64,000 bases of DNA from Symbiodinium natans (GCA_905221605.1 CAJNDS010000577.1:46531-110530); one strand, 5' to 3'; shown: positions 23,936 through 35,720, numbered from the stretch's first letter. The notes: generated from the letters alone by a model not told the origin. Made by a program: numbers and translations.

Positions 23936-24814
23936 TACTCCGCCGGCCGATATCGGTATGTTGGGCGCGGTGCGCGATCCTGGTATGAAGGTGTGGGGAT
24001 ACGAATCATTGGTTGCTGGGCTGAATGTGGTGACCTTTACAGAAGCGCTAGAAGCGCTGCCAGGATCTCATCCGCAAGAAGCCGCAAGATTCGTGGGCAC
24101 ACCGGTTCTGACGGTGACCAGAAAACGAAACATCGAGGATCTACTGGTGCAAGTCAGAAATCTTGCTTGCAATTGGTTTGCTTTTCCTTGGCCTTTATCT
24201 TATGTCGCGATCCCGTCGTGCAGCATGCAGGAGACGGGTCCTGCGAGCCAACTTGTGATGCCTGTCTCGGAATTTGAGCGAGCCGTTCCCTGCAAAAGTA
24301 GCTGATGGCCGCAGCAAGTTTAAGAGAATCAGAGCTCAGGCAAGCTCAGGCCGTTTTAAGCGCTGAGTCTCTCTGGCCTGGCCACAAGATGCCGTGATTT
24401 TCACAGGAGAAGCGCGGGCTCCATCTTTGTGTCGGGGCCGAGTATTACAATTGGCACTTTGCGTTTCTGACGTTGTTCACCACCGAATGCTCCTCGTGAG
24501 ACAAAGTTTGAGAGCCAGCTGCTGCGGTTCAGCTCTGTACGGACATGCGGTGCATGCTCGAAAAGATGGGCAAACCTGTGGTGGTCAAGCTGACTGGGCA
24601 CTAACTTCCCACATGCCTGCGTGATTGCGGTGGCGTGCAGTGGCATGGAATGGCAGCCAAGGAACAATGCACCTCTGCGATGGTTTCTAGCTCAGGACAT
24701 CATGGCGCTCCTCATCGGAGTGCCCACAGCTTCAGAGCCGTGGATACTGGAGACAGACTGGGAGGAGAAGCTCGCACGAAAACTCCGTGATCATGTGTCA
24801 TGTAACGTACAAAG
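23936..24814. other. Unassigned region after CDPK
   Basis: A + strand frame continues from about 23799 to 24305 and includes VTFTEALEALPGSHPQEAAR, which looks protein-like and could belong to a longer CDPK C-terminus or a new gene. No acceptor or family fixes it. 24394-24866 has no recognisable gene. Confidence 0.35.
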
Positions 24815-24855
24815 TAATTTTAACGCTACGCGACCCGCCTCGGCCCGGCCCAGCG
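24815..24855 (+). repeat. Dispersed motif copy 1 (TTAACGCTACG...GCCTCGGCC)
   Basis: Contains TTTTAACGCTACGCGACC followed by CGCCTCGGCCCGGCC. Related copies lie at 28751-28793 and 36701-36733. All three have the same orientation and each is followed by G-rich or repeat DNA. Confidence 0.7.
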
Positions 24856-24906
24856 CATCCGCGTGAGCATGGTGATTCCGCAGCGCCCAAGTCGCTGGAC
24901 CCCAAG

Positions 24907-25012
24907 CAATAAGGGTTGGGTTGAGGGTTGAGGGTTGAGGGTTTTTAGGGCTCAAGGTTCACGCTTTGGGGTTGAGGGTTTTTTTGGGTTTAGGGTTCGG
25001 CTTGGAGTGATC
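24907..25012. repeat. Degenerate interstitial telomere-like repeat (TTTAGGG/TTGAGGG)
   Basis: Tandem GGGTTGA units, with GGGTTTTTAGGG and TTTAGGGTTCGG versions. It is close to the TTTAGGG telomere type of dinoflagellates but diverged. Confidence 0.75.
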
Positions 25013-25060
25013 GTAGGGTTGAGCCAGGCCCCTTAAGGTTTAAGGCGACTCTTCGGCAGG

Positions 25061-25136
25061 GTGGGGGGGAGGGGGGAGGTGGGGTGGGGGGAGGGGGTGG
25101 GGGAGGGGGGGGTGATGAGGGGGTGGGGTGGGGTGG
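25061..25136. repeat. G-rich tract (G-quadruplex prone)
   Basis: Runs of 4-8 G separated by T or A on the + strand, leading into repeat block copy 1. The Pro-rich minus-strand frame across it is an artefact. Confidence 0.9.
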
Positions 25137-25288
25137 ACTGCCTCTGGTCCTGGCGAACCGTCCGCTTGCGGACCCCGGTTTCCCAGGGGTGGTACCCATT
25201 TGAGGCCAAAAAAAGGGGTCCGAAAAAGGGCTTTTGGGTGTGGGGGAGGATTTGGAGGGGGGTGCCTGTTCTGACAACCTATACAAAT
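25137..25288 (+). repeat. Duplicated block, copy 1
   Basis: Begins CTGCCTCTGGTCCTGGCGAA, contains the palindrome GTCCGCTTGCGGAC, then GGTACCCATTTGAGG, an A7 run, GGGGTCCGAAAAAGGGC, and ends GTGCCTGTTCTGACAACCTA. Copy 2 at 25773-25911 shares all of these in the same order. Confidence 0.9.
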
Positions 25289-25595
25289 GCGGATTTGCGG
25301 CCGTGCTCACACCAGTTGAGCCTCCGGCCCTCAAGCCAGCGCGTCGGAGCAGGAAACTCCGCCTTTCACAAACACCTTATGTGAGCAAGCGCCAAAACCC
25401 CCAGCCATTCAATTAAGCAAGGGGTGGACACGAATGCCCAAAACCCTGTAAAACGATGGGAACACTTGAAAAGCGACACCCCTAGGTTATGAACCATTGG
25501 GTGTGCTATAGCGACACCTACAACATCAAGCCCCGCTTGTTGCGTCCATTAGCACCTCGAGCCCAGCCGCTCATGTGAGCCCAGCCGCTCGGGAA
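25289..25595. other. Spacer between the two duplicated blocks
   Basis: No gene or further repeat recognised in these 300 bases. Confidence 0.5.
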
Positions 25596-25655
25596 GGGTG
25601 GGGGGGGGGGGTAGGGGGGGGGTAAGGGGGGGGGGTAGGGGGGGGGGGGGGGGTA

Positions 25656-25690
<35 letters not shown>

Positions 25691-25754
25691 GGGGGGGGGG
25701 GGGGGGGGGGGGTGGGGGGGGGGGGGGGTTGAAGGTGGGCGGCGGGGGGGGGGC
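25596..25754. repeat. Long G-rich tract
   Basis: About 150 bases that are almost all G, with T (or TA) interruptions roughly every 8-20 bases. It precedes block copy 2 just as the shorter G tract precedes copy 1. Runs of this length are prone to assembly error. Confidence 0.9.
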
Positions 25755-25772
25755 CCTGCTGGGAAGGGCTGC

Positions 25773-25911
25773 AACTGCCTCTGGTCCTGGCGAACCATCC
25801 GCTTGCGGACCCTGCTCACCTAGGGGGGGTACCCATTTGAGGCAAAAAAAGGGGTCCAAAAAAGGGCTGGGAGGATTTGGAGGGTGGTGCCTGTTCTGAC
25901 TACCTATACAC
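25773..25911 (+). repeat. Duplicated block, copy 2
   Basis: Same ordered segments as copy 1 with point changes, a shorter GGGCT...GGAGGATTT junction and TACCTATACA at the right end. Confidence 0.9.
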
Positions 25912-26690
25912 CTTCGGCCCGAGGCCTCGGCGGATGTTATGATATGTGATGCAAGTTATGTAGCCTGGCTTGTGCTTAAGCCAGGAGCTTCGAAGGCAAG
26001 GCAGCGAGGATGTCGTTGATGACTGGCGGATGAACTTTGTGCGCTTCCGACGCTTGCCCTAGCCCGCCAAAGCAGGTCTCTGCAGGCATTGCTTGACAAG
26101 GCGAGCACATGAAGGCTTGCAACCTCTTGCAACAGTTGTGCCTCTGAGCCTGCACGACGCCAAGGAGTTGGAGGTGTTCCACTTCACTGGATGCTTGTCA
26201 GTATCAGCACTGCCAGGGGGACATTGGAAGTAGCACTGGCAGCAGTGGACACATCGTCCAAGTCAGGAGTAGTAGGTGGGGGACCAGGTGAACTCGGGAA
26301 CTTCAACATGTGAATCGCCAGGAAGATGATTAACTTCTTCGTAATCCTGTGTCCAAAGCTGCTTCTTGTCTGAGACATGGGTCGCAGTCACCAGTCCCAC
26401 TCAATTGATCCTACAGAATCTGCCAGCATCTTCTTTAGTCGCTGAGGGCTTGCAGCAGCGCAAACATCTCCCGACAATTTAGACCGTTTTCGTCAGGCAC
26501 ATGTCTGACTTGCACATAGGGCCCTGGTCACACGAGGTACATCTGGATACTGACAGTGGACATCGGGATCGTTTTCCTCATGGAGACTTCTGAAATAGAG
26601 GAGCTGCAGCTGAGGAAGTTCTTGTTTCACTGTAGGAAGATTTGAGACAATCCAAGGCGGACTCCCGGGAGAGGGGTTGCCAAGAGTGGG
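25912..26690. other. Unassigned
   Basis: No gene recognised on either strand; short frames only. Confidence 0.45.
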
Positions 26691-28750
26691 TTTGCAGTGG
26701 CGGGGATTCTTGTGGTGTGCCGTCGAGGGATGTGCACCACGAGTGTGACCAATCTAGAAGTGCCACTGGATCGTCACGGCGCATCTGCATGGAGGACATG
26801 ATCATCAATTGCGTAGCGCTTGCGTTCATCTTGAACATTGATGAGCTCACGACCGCGGCTTGGGGAGTGGTATAGCGTGCATCGGTATGGAGAGAGAGAG
26901 AGAGAGAGAGTAGAGCGACCTTGCCGAATTTTTGTGACGAACTTGTCAATGCAGTGCTTCATTAGGCTTCATTGTTCCGTGCAGGATGACGATGCTGCCT
27001 AGCCAAACCAAAGCCATCCTTGTGGCTTTGCTTGCGTCTGCTGGGGCTTTAAGTTGTTGTACGCATCGTATCTCGCGATCCAGTAGCGACAAGAATTCTT
27101 CGAGTGCCCAGGAGATGCTTGAGGGCTGCCCTTCAAAAAAGCGAGAGAGGATCTCTCTGCAACAGGAGCCTCGCTCGCAGGCATGCTGGTGAGTGATTTG
27201 GGTCTTGCGTTTGTGCGGCGTGCTCCCTGAAAAAAGTCCGTGTTGCTGCACAAGTTGCTTCCCCAGAGCGACCACAGGCTGCAAACCGCCATGAATCAAG
27301 CATCTCTGCAGGAGAACACATGGTCAAGTCTTCGACTAAGTAGAAGAAAGATGGCGACTGCACTACTGTCTTCAACGAACAAAAGCCATCCAAAACACGT
27401 GTGTGGTCTAGGGTTTGAGCTTTCACCAGTGCTGTATTGACGGAAATGGACGGGTTTGTCCTATCGTCCTAGGCCCCGATGAAAGAGTAGAGCAAATAAG
27501 CCCGCTACACACTTCAACCTTTCATGTGCTAGTGCTCGGACCTTGCCTTTTCCTTTCAAGCCGACAACGAGTGTGCATATCGGGTCCGAGGATTTCGTCC
27601 TGCACGAGGAAGGCAAGAAGTGGAGCTTCGTTTGCACCGTAAGAACAACTGAGCACGTAACTGTCACTTGCATGCGTTAAATAAGGTTGTAGGCTATAGG
27701 GGATAGAAGGCAGCGTCAACCTCACTCTGCGGAAGCATGCGCTTCAACCACGAGATGAAATCGGCCTGAAACACCATAGGTTGTCCGCTGAGATTTGCTG
27801 GCATCTCCAGTTTTACAGGGGCTTGTGGGGACTAAAAAAGAGAGTGGCCCAGCTAGGAGCCAACGGAAGGTTTGGAAGTTCTTGACTTTATGTTGCTGCG
27901 CTTGCACGTAATTCTCAAGTGTGGACCCAAACATGTATGCTCCCCGATCACACTTCTTCAGAAACTACGTCAGGAGCTTGTTCTCGCCCGGGCTCATCGG
28001 TGACTCGGCGAACTACTACATGTAAAAGAGCCCAGTCCACAGAAGGGGGCCAACATCTGGACGCCACGCGGGCACAATAACAGAGGCTGGCCAAGGCGAT
28101 GGGATGGCCTTTACGAAGTCTGCCAGGAACCATGAGGCCCTCTGGTGAAAAAGGCTGAAAAGGGACCATTAGGACGGCACTTGGATGTCCAAACCTGCTG
28201 TGTGGCTGGACAGCCCCTTTCGAGGGACAGAGGGGGTCAGAAAGGTGACGAAACAACATGCACAAGAGGAAAGAGAAGGAAAGAAGCAATGAACCAAACG
28301 CAGAGAGCTGCGAGTAGAAATGCGACCTCTGAGGCTACATCATCCCAGCGCGGCTCTGCTTTCTTCTGGCCGTGACTGCTTTCTTCCTCGGGAACTACTA
28401 CCTGGAAGCTTGCATCCGATTGGAGGATGGCTCATGGGCCCATCGGCGGCAGATCCGAAGACTGCATAGTTTTTTGCCATGTTTCGCCATGTTTGGCTTG
28501 CGTCTTGTGCCGTATTCAGGTCGCCAAGGATCTGCACCTGCCACGCTCAGTTCCCAGGCTGCAGCAGCTCACTGCTGGCGTGCGTGTTCGGCTTGTTGGT
28601 GATTTCATGGCCTCATGCCGAGGATGGCTTGCCCTTTCTGACGTTCTTCTTCGAGCCATTTCCCAACTTGTTCCCAGTAGACACGGAGCCTTGTCTGCCA
28701 TTGCGAGGGTTGCTTTTGGGAGTTGCCTTGCCGCTTCCCATCATCGTTCT
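26691..28750 (+). CDS. Putative membrane protein, scattered exons
   Basis: An exon near 26770-26875 reads CMEDMIINCVALAFILNIDE then LTTAAWGVV; a segment of the form I-x-N-x-V-A-x-x-F-I-x-x-I-D-E recurs next to transmembrane helices in dinoflagellate membrane proteins (recalled, not searched). 27001-27060 encodes a hydrophobic stretch AILVALLASAGALSCC. 28347-28440 encodes YIIPARLCFLLAVTAFFLGN then YYLEACIRLEDGSW, a clear transmembrane helix. 28535-28750 has an open hydrophobic frame with SLLACVFGLLVISWPHAEDG and LPLRGLLLGVALPLPIIVL. They share the + strand and could be one gene, but no intron was fixed on both sides and the region 27100-28340 between them is unresolved. Function unknown. Confidence 0.4.
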
Positions 28751-28793
28751 AAATTTTACGCGCTACGAGTCGCCTGCCTCGGCCCGGCCCGGC
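28751..28793 (+). repeat. Dispersed motif copy 2
   Basis: AAATTTTACGCGCTACGAG then TCGCCTGCCTCGGCCCGGCC. It differs from copy 1 by a small rearrangement around ACGCGCTACG. G/C-rich GGGTTCCG repeats follow to about 28885. Confidence 0.65.
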
Positions 28794-31296
28794 CAGAGGT
28801 GTTTAGGGCTCAGAGTGCTGCTCCCCGTCAAATTTAGTTCCGGGACAGGTTCGGGGTTCCGGGGTTCCGAGGCCGGCTCCGGGTTCCGAGACATCTTTCC
28901 GAACCTTCGCGAAAAAAACTTCCAAATGCACGTTGGGCCGGCAAAATACCCCCCCCCCCCCACCTTTTTGTGTGGGGAATGACAGAAACACACGTTCTTG
29001 CAATTTAGAAATGGTTTGGTTAAGGGGTTGTTGCTGACTGTTAGCTTCTGCTTCCGCCATTTCATTATTCCCTTGGACCTTGCCTTCGACCTCGAGCAAG
29101 GTGCCAGCTATGCAATACATCCATTGGTGCTGAATAGGGTTGCATGCAGTGCTGCCCCTGATTCCCTGGACAATCTGAGGAGAAAGACGCTGCTTGGAAG
29201 TTCCACATTGTGCCCGGCAGTATGTTATCATGTTGCAGCCGGTGCATGGTCTGTCTGCACTACAATCATTACGAGGTTTTGTGCCAGCCGAGGCAGAGTC
29301 CACTTGAAGCCGAGTCTCGTTCGTCTGGCGCCCTGGTCACGACCGCAGTGAGCGAGAATCCGCGTGCCTCCCATCACGGGAGCAGGGCCTTGTCATGGGC
29401 CAGCCTGTGGAGAAGTGAGCTGCTAATGCTACGAGGGCCACCGGGTTGTCGGCGCGTTACAAGGATGGCGAGGGAATCGGACCAGCACAAAAATTTTGCC
29501 TCATGAAAAAGGGCGCCCTGTGTTATGGCTGTATGGCTGCATACGGCGACATATGAATAATGCACAGTTGCCGAGGACAGGGGTCCTCGTGGTCATTGTG
29601 AAGCCGGCCAGTTTTCCTGCAATGTGCGCAGAGTGGCTCTACCAACTGTTTCTTCATGACGAAGTGGCTATTGTTAGCCATGCCTTGAAAGGTGCCCCCT
29701 GCGCAGTAGGCACACCACATCATGGCCAGGGCGTGTGTGGGACGACTTCCGCTTATCTGTTCTGGCCAGACTCTTACACTGCAACAATCTGCAGCGGCAT
29801 AGCAGTCAGAGTGCTTCAATTCCGCCGCAGTTGTCGCATTTGTCGCCCAAGGTGCGCCAATCCGGATGCTGCCAGGACTGCAACCTTTCCGAGTCCAGTG
29901 GGTTGTGTGGTCCATGTGGCCCTTGCCCAGATCTGAGCTGACATGCCCTGACGATGCAGGACTGATACATGTGGAGGCTCCAGCTCGCAGAGCAACCAGG
30001 ACACCTCTTGAGCCAAACTGACTGAAAGTCTCCAAACGAGGGAGCTGGCGTGGACAACTAAGTAACACTTCACGTGCGCCTGTCAGTGCCGAAAGTTTCT
30101 GAAAGTTTACCGCAGGATTTCGCTGCAGGTTGCGGCCTCCTCCTGATTGGGCCTTGTGCTCAGTGGGTACTTGAAGGCAGCAGCATAGTGTCATAGTGCC
30201 AACACTGCCGTGCAGTTCCCGAACCTGCCAAGGGGATTCTTCCTTTGTTTAGCCTGCCAGATGAGCGCTTGGATGGAGACGGCTGGCTGCCCAGTCCATC
30301 TCAGCGTGTCACCCGCTGTAAGCATGGCAGGCGGAGCTCTAACTTGGATGTCAGGAAACTCATACAGTCATCTGTTATGTTTGGAGGCTGCACAGGCGAA
30401 TCTCGTCAGGTTGAATATTTATTGTAAACGCTTGCGCCGCCTGGCCCGAGAAATTCCAAAAACCTTTGTCAGGGTCACGCATCGGTCTTCGGCTCCTCCA
30501 AGCGATCCAGGGGTGGCACAGGGAGGGGAGGGGGGGGGGGGGAGACTGGCCGCAATTTCAGCGAGTTATCCTGCAACCCTCGGAAACACATGCTCAGAAG
30601 CCCTGAAGCGCGACAGCCCGAATACTTAACAGCAAAGCATCAGAAAACCAAAATAGCACTCCTTAATCGGATTTCTATCGCCAATCTTGCAATTCCGGAT
30701 ATCAGAGCATGACACTGGCAGTGCTTCCCGGTTGCGTGTACACAGCATGCCCCATGGCAATGGTACGTGTTCTGGCACCTGGCACGTGTGATGTCTGGAC
30801 GAGTGTCATGAGCTGGAGCTCGCTGCAAATGGTGTTTGTTGTTGCACGCTGCAGAACTGACAAGGGCTTGGTTAGAAACTGGGACGAGGGCTTTGCGCAA
30901 GCGTGATGAATAAATTTCCGGCTTCTTAGTCAACTATATTATCGCGAAAAATGTCGGCAGCCAAGAGAACAGTGAGTAGACGCAAGAAACGCGTGCGATC
31001 CAGCGGGATGTTTCTCTATGGTGGCAGGATTGGCCACCACGGGGAGAAAGTGTGCGCCACACAGACCAACAAGTCTGCGAACAACAGCACACTCATGCTT
31101 TGGCAGTTCTGCACGGCCGTCGTCGCGTATAAGGAGCGTGTGTGCTGACCAAGCAATGACAAGCATCCGCCACCATCCCTCCCCCCTCTCCAAGCCCAAA
31201 TCCTCAACATGAAAGCAACATGCCCCGGGCAAGTTTTGCCTTGGTTGCCGACTGTTGAATGGTGAGCTATGGTGGGGTGGCGGAGAGAGCGCACTC

Positions 31297-31318
31297 TGTG
31301 TGTGTGTGTGTGTGTGTG

Positions 31319-31352
<34 letters not shown>
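31297..31352. repeat. Compound (TG)n(TCTG)n microsatellite
   Basis: About 12 TG units followed by about 8 TCTG units. Confidence 0.95.
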
Positions 31353-31353
<1 letters not shown>

Positions 31354-33212
31354 GTGCCTTCTCGCTGCTGCAAGTTTGACCGAACGTGTGAGGCAGTGAA
31401 GCTGATCCAATGGTTGCAAGCTGAGTCAGTACACATGTAGCTTGCTTGTGTTGCTATACATTGCATATCTACAGCTGCGTTCCTCGAGCCTTGTCCAAGC
31501 ATGCTTGGCTGCTTGGCAGGTCCTGCAAGTGCATCTTGCACACTCCCAGCCTATTCCTGGCTCCACCACTCATCGTAGCTTGCCGAGGCGAGCTGTGTCA
31601 GAGTCAAGCAAGTGGACATACCATGCCCGATGTGGCAGCCCATCTGGTGCGGCATTTCGTCGTCAACTTCGCCAGTAGCTCTCAAGTAGTCCTTGCACTG
31701 CGGGGCTCTCATGTTTGGGCTGACACGAAATTTTTCAGCGGCTTAGAAGCTCCGCGCGCGCACCCGAGACGTGGGCAGTGGGAATCGATGGTGCTCTCGG
31801 TGTTTCCGGTGGCCCCGATGCTCTGGCCTAGGTTTCGTGCATTCCAAGTCTTGGAGTGGTCTTGGCGTGCTATTGGAGTTGGCGGTGGGTGCTCTTGGAA
31901 TGCTCCTGAGGGGGTCTTGCACTGTTTGGGGTCGATGCCGGCAGAGCAGTGAAATCTGAGTCACAGTCTGATCTAGTGAAGCCGCAATTGCGAAATATCG
32001 CAAGGCTTTTTCATGGCAGAGCTCCTTCGTTCTTTGTTTCTTCCGGAAAAGGCACAAATTCGCTCTCGCTCGCCTCTCCCTCTCTCCAATAAATTTCAAG
32101 GGCCACATCTACTTACGCCTCTGCTTTGGCATCAGGAACCGACCGAAGATGTAAGCCCAAAAGCTACACATACTCTTGATCATTTAGGATTCGGGTGCCG
32201 TCCGGGGGCCCTCAGGTGGGCGAGCTGGTTATGGGGTTGTTAGGTCCTGTTAGGTGCGGAATGCACTGCTTAAGGCGAAAGACGGCCATATCACACTCCG
32301 AGCGCTTGGGGCGAAGTCGGGCGAGGGCGAGGGAGAGGTTTTTAATGGCGGTTAGATTCATGGCGCGAGGCATTTGAGCTTGTCACACAGACCATGGAAG
32401 GCCCCGAGATGTTACACTTTAAGCTTTGCGCTGGTGGGACCTGTGGAGGGGCAAGGGGAGGGGCTACTTGGGTAGCCTCATGGCTTGTGGTTGTGTGAGT
32501 GTGTGTTGCTTCCATGCTTTGACAGACCCAAAGCTAAAGCTCCGAAAGAAGAGACAGCAAGATGAAGCAACGTAAAGAAAGAAACAGCTACAGAAAGATA
32601 ATGAACGAAATAAGAATGGTTAGGGAGTGTGGAGTTGCTGTCGTAGCGCAGCGCAGGCAAATCGAACCCTTCGCCGTCAGTGCAGAGAAGCCACGATTTT
32701 TCGTGAGCAACGATTTCACTTTCTTTGGGGGCCCTGGTTCGGGTGAGTTGTTTGCTGACCCCCGCGCTTAATAAATGTAGGAGTGGCGGGGGGTGCATAA
32801 TTGTAGGACATGTCTTCCTACAATTGCCAGTGTCCGTGTCCAACGGAAATAAGCAGGGGTATGCATGGCTTGCCCTGCACGAGGTAGCTGCAAAACGTGG
32901 ACCCAGACGTGGGATCCCAAAATTGACACATTCGTATCGGTGGGGGAGTGAAATTTGTAATCTACATTTTCTCCCCCGCCCCATCCTTTGCTGTTCAGGG
33001 ACGCTCTAACTCTTGGAGCGTAGCTCAAATCACGAAAGCTAGCTCCTTGGAGCTTGCGAGGGTTGTCTTTTCTTCCTTTCTCTCTAGTGTTCAGGTGGGT
33101 CAACAAGCGACCCCGACCCTTACTGGTATGAAAGTGAATAAGTTAAAGGGCTGCGGGGTTGGGGAGGGGTGGCCACCCCCCCCTCTTAAGTCTGCCAATC
33201 TTTTGACTTTTG

Positions 33213-33216
<4 letters not shown>

Positions 33217-33245
<29 letters not shown>
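33217..33245. repeat. Poly-C run before a splice-acceptor-like TTGCAG
   Basis: Twenty-nine C then TTGCAG and G, the acceptor context seen throughout this window. The exon that would follow (from 33252) is not recognised. Confidence 0.85.
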
Positions 33246-33831
33246 TTGCAGGCTTCTCAATCGTTCATTGGGCTCTGAAACACAAAGCTCCCTATCCGCT
33301 AATTTAGGATTCGGCTTTTGGCGTGAGGTTCAGTGATTCTTTCGTGCTGCGTGTTTAGAGTTTGAGTGACGACTCACTACACCAAGAGCACGCTGCAGAC
33401 ACTCAACAGGCTTTGTTGAGTGGCGGGTAAATCTCAACTGCCACGGCTAGGCGACAATCAGAGCAATCGTATGAGCTGCTCATTCCCATCATCGATCCAG
33501 GGTGCATGAGCAGGTATGGGAACATGTTTGCGATCTTCTGCTGCACAGGGTTGGGCTGCGCTGACAGCATCCGCACTTCTCTTTGTCTAGCTTTCGCAGC
33601 CCCCCAATATCAAGTTGTTGAGCGGCTTCCTGTGCAAGGATGCCGGTGCCAGAGTCAGGAATTTCCCATGAGACCAAACTGATGTCGCGTCTCAGATTTC
33701 AGAGAGGTCTGACAGTTGCCTGGGGATTATATGCCCGGATCCTTAGACCAGAAATGCAGAACGTCGGGTGTTTCACAGTAACGAAATGCACGTGCTCCTT
33801 AGGTGGTCGCCCTCCTTGTGACAGCAGGCCT

Positions 33832-33939
33832 TTCTCAGCTCTCATTCATCAAGCCTTGGGCTTCATCGAAGCAGGCATCTCGAACTACAAGTGGTCTCGG
33901 AACTATGAGCTGGTGGACCAGGTTGTGTATGTGGCGTGA
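33832..33939 (+). CDS. Unrecognised C-terminal exon
   Basis: Reads ALIHQALGFIEAGISNYKWS then RNYELVDQVVYVA and stops at 33939. It looks coding; no family recognised and the upstream exon is unknown. Confidence 0.3.
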   Translation, partial: FSALIHQALGFIEAGISNYKWSRNYELVDQVVYVA

Positions 33940-35240
33940 GAATTCGGGCCTAGAGCCTGGATTGCCGGATGCCGCAGGATTTTGCGAGTTGGACGGGGCA
34001 GCGCCAGTTCCAGCTCTCGCCGAAAGAGTGGATGTCCTGGGCTTAGTTGAAAAGACAGGAGCCTCAATGTTCCAGGGCTTTGGGGCTTTCGCTATGTACC
34101 AGCAGTCACGTGCTTCGGTTGGCTATCCGAGGTGCCTGCTCTTCACGATCTTGATGAATATTTGGGTGCAAGGCCTTGTCCAGAAACTGAGAGGGAGTAT
34201 GCTCCCGTGTCTTGGACACGCTGCGGATCTGAGTTGCCAGGAATCATCACTGCATTCTGCGAGTTCGTGACTGTGTACACAAGCCGGAGACCCGGAAGGC
34301 CTAATCGGGCATCTTGCCGAAGCCGTAGCAGCAGCAGAGAAGTAGCCGCTGAGTATCCCCTTTTACCCCGAAGCCACACAGAGTTCCGAGTATTCCTTGA
34401 GGGCCCACCTGCAGAGAAGCCCGCAGCCTGCACAGAGTGTCGAGTGTCCCAGAATCCACAGAGAGTCCCGTTGTGCTTCTTGTAGGATAGTAGGAGTATC
34501 CTTTGATTGCCCAACCCCAGAGTAACCTGTCTTGACCTTGTAGCCATGTCTTTTGGTCTCAGGTCAGATGTGGTACTTCTCTGGCGGCATGAGCTGCCCT
34601 GCCGAAATGGATTCAGTGTACTGGTGTACTGTGCGTGTTCTGTCCATGCCCTTCACTCAGGTGGCCAAGGTGCTGCGCCCGTCTTCGCTCTCTTCAGGCC
34701 TGTGCAGCCTTCGTAGCTTTTCCAAAGTGCCACAGCGTGCTGCGATGAATGCAGCAAATCTTGCACAGACTCTGTTGTACAGACTCTGTCGCATCGTGCC
34801 GTGGCCACTGGTGGGCATGTGTTGCCAGGGCTTGCTGGGTCGCGGTGCGCTACCATCCGGGAAGTGACTTGGACATAGACGGAGCAGGCTGTGGAATCCA
34901 GTGCGTGTCTTCAAAAAAACTGCAGGACCTGCACATGTGACTGAGGCATTATCTCTGGTGGCTTGAAAATCATGATCGTGCTGCTCTAAGCGCCTGCAAG
35001 CCGTGCTGCTACAAGGGGTGAGGCCACTGAGACAAGCATCCAAGTTGAGGCAGCACCGTTCCATTGCACCTTGGGCTGGCTGGATTCAGCCACCAAGTCC
35101 AAGGCGAGAGCTTGTCGACGAGCCTCAATCATGTTGACAGCTGTCGGTCCATCTTCGCCAGTACAACCCGGTCGGTTACATCCTGGGTGGTTGCTGCGAC
35201 TGCTGCCTGACGGCATACCGCAGGCAGTAAAATTCGATGT
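33940..35240. other. Unassigned open + strand segments
   Basis: 34132-34485 (+) is open with ALHDLDEYLGARPCPETERE but has no recognised family, and its end (34370-34420) resembles 36215-36245 (CGAGTATTCCTTGAGGGCCC against CGAGTATCCCTGGAGGGCCC). No exon boundary could be fixed. Confidence 0.3.
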
Positions 35241-35720
35241 TTGGGGCTTGTGCGCTCGAGTGCCGCTGTTGAGCTGGAGACAATGCTGGAAACCAGCCCG
35301 GAGGTGCTTCGGGCTCATGACGCGGCCTGGAGCTTATGGCACCCTAAAGAGAACAGCGAACATGTGCAAAGTGCGTCTACTTTCGGCTGGCGACTTTGCA
35401 TTGCCGAGCTCTTTCAAGTCAAGTCCTTCAAGGCATGCCTACCTGGATGTCAGCCTGCAGGCCCTGCCATTCAATGAGGCCCCCCTTTCCCCCCCCCTTC
35501 CCCCCCGTTCACCCCCGAAACGAGGAAGACCCTCAGAGTTTTATTGAGTGTTCTGTGTTTGCTCGGTCAGACGCCGAAAGCTGAGTCTCTGCTTGTCAAG
35601 GCGGCCGAGCATGTCTTGGAGATCCTTGCACAGGAGGCGCGGAGAAGACACCCAGAGGGCCTTCGCCCCGCCTTTCCTTTAGCGGGAAGGAAGGCAAGGC
35701 TCCAGAGTACAAGAGTGTTC
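35241..35720 (+). CDS. Unrecognised helical exons
   Basis: 35262-35345 encodes AAVELETMLETSPEVLRAHD and 35608-35700 encodes AAEHVLEILAQEARRRHPEG. Both are helical, charged and on the + strand. The second follows a TCAAG/G junction of the local type. Not recognised, and it is not certain that they belong to one gene. Confidence 0.3.

Larger units (their letters stand above)
28794..33831. other. Large stretch without confident gene
   Basis: Many frames on both strands, none with a firm family. Minus-strand segments at 29215-29250 (CTGCNMITYCRAQC) and 29600-29870 (several CxxC pairs) hint at a MYND-like zinc protein but cannot be joined. On the + strand 30210-30629, 30951-31148 and 31446-31952 are open but unrecognised. 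Homopolymer runs: C at 28949-28962 and G at 30526-30543. Confidence 0.4.

Noticed and set aside
25518-25859. Proline-rich minus-strand protein
   Set aside because: Produced by the near-pure G tract; no homology-like segment.
30007-30025. Minus-strand sequence CAGTCAGTTTGGCTCAAG resembling DinoSL
   Set aside because: Only 15 of 19 positions match and the + strand reads as a plausible coding end (LEPN stop); this level of match can arise by chance.
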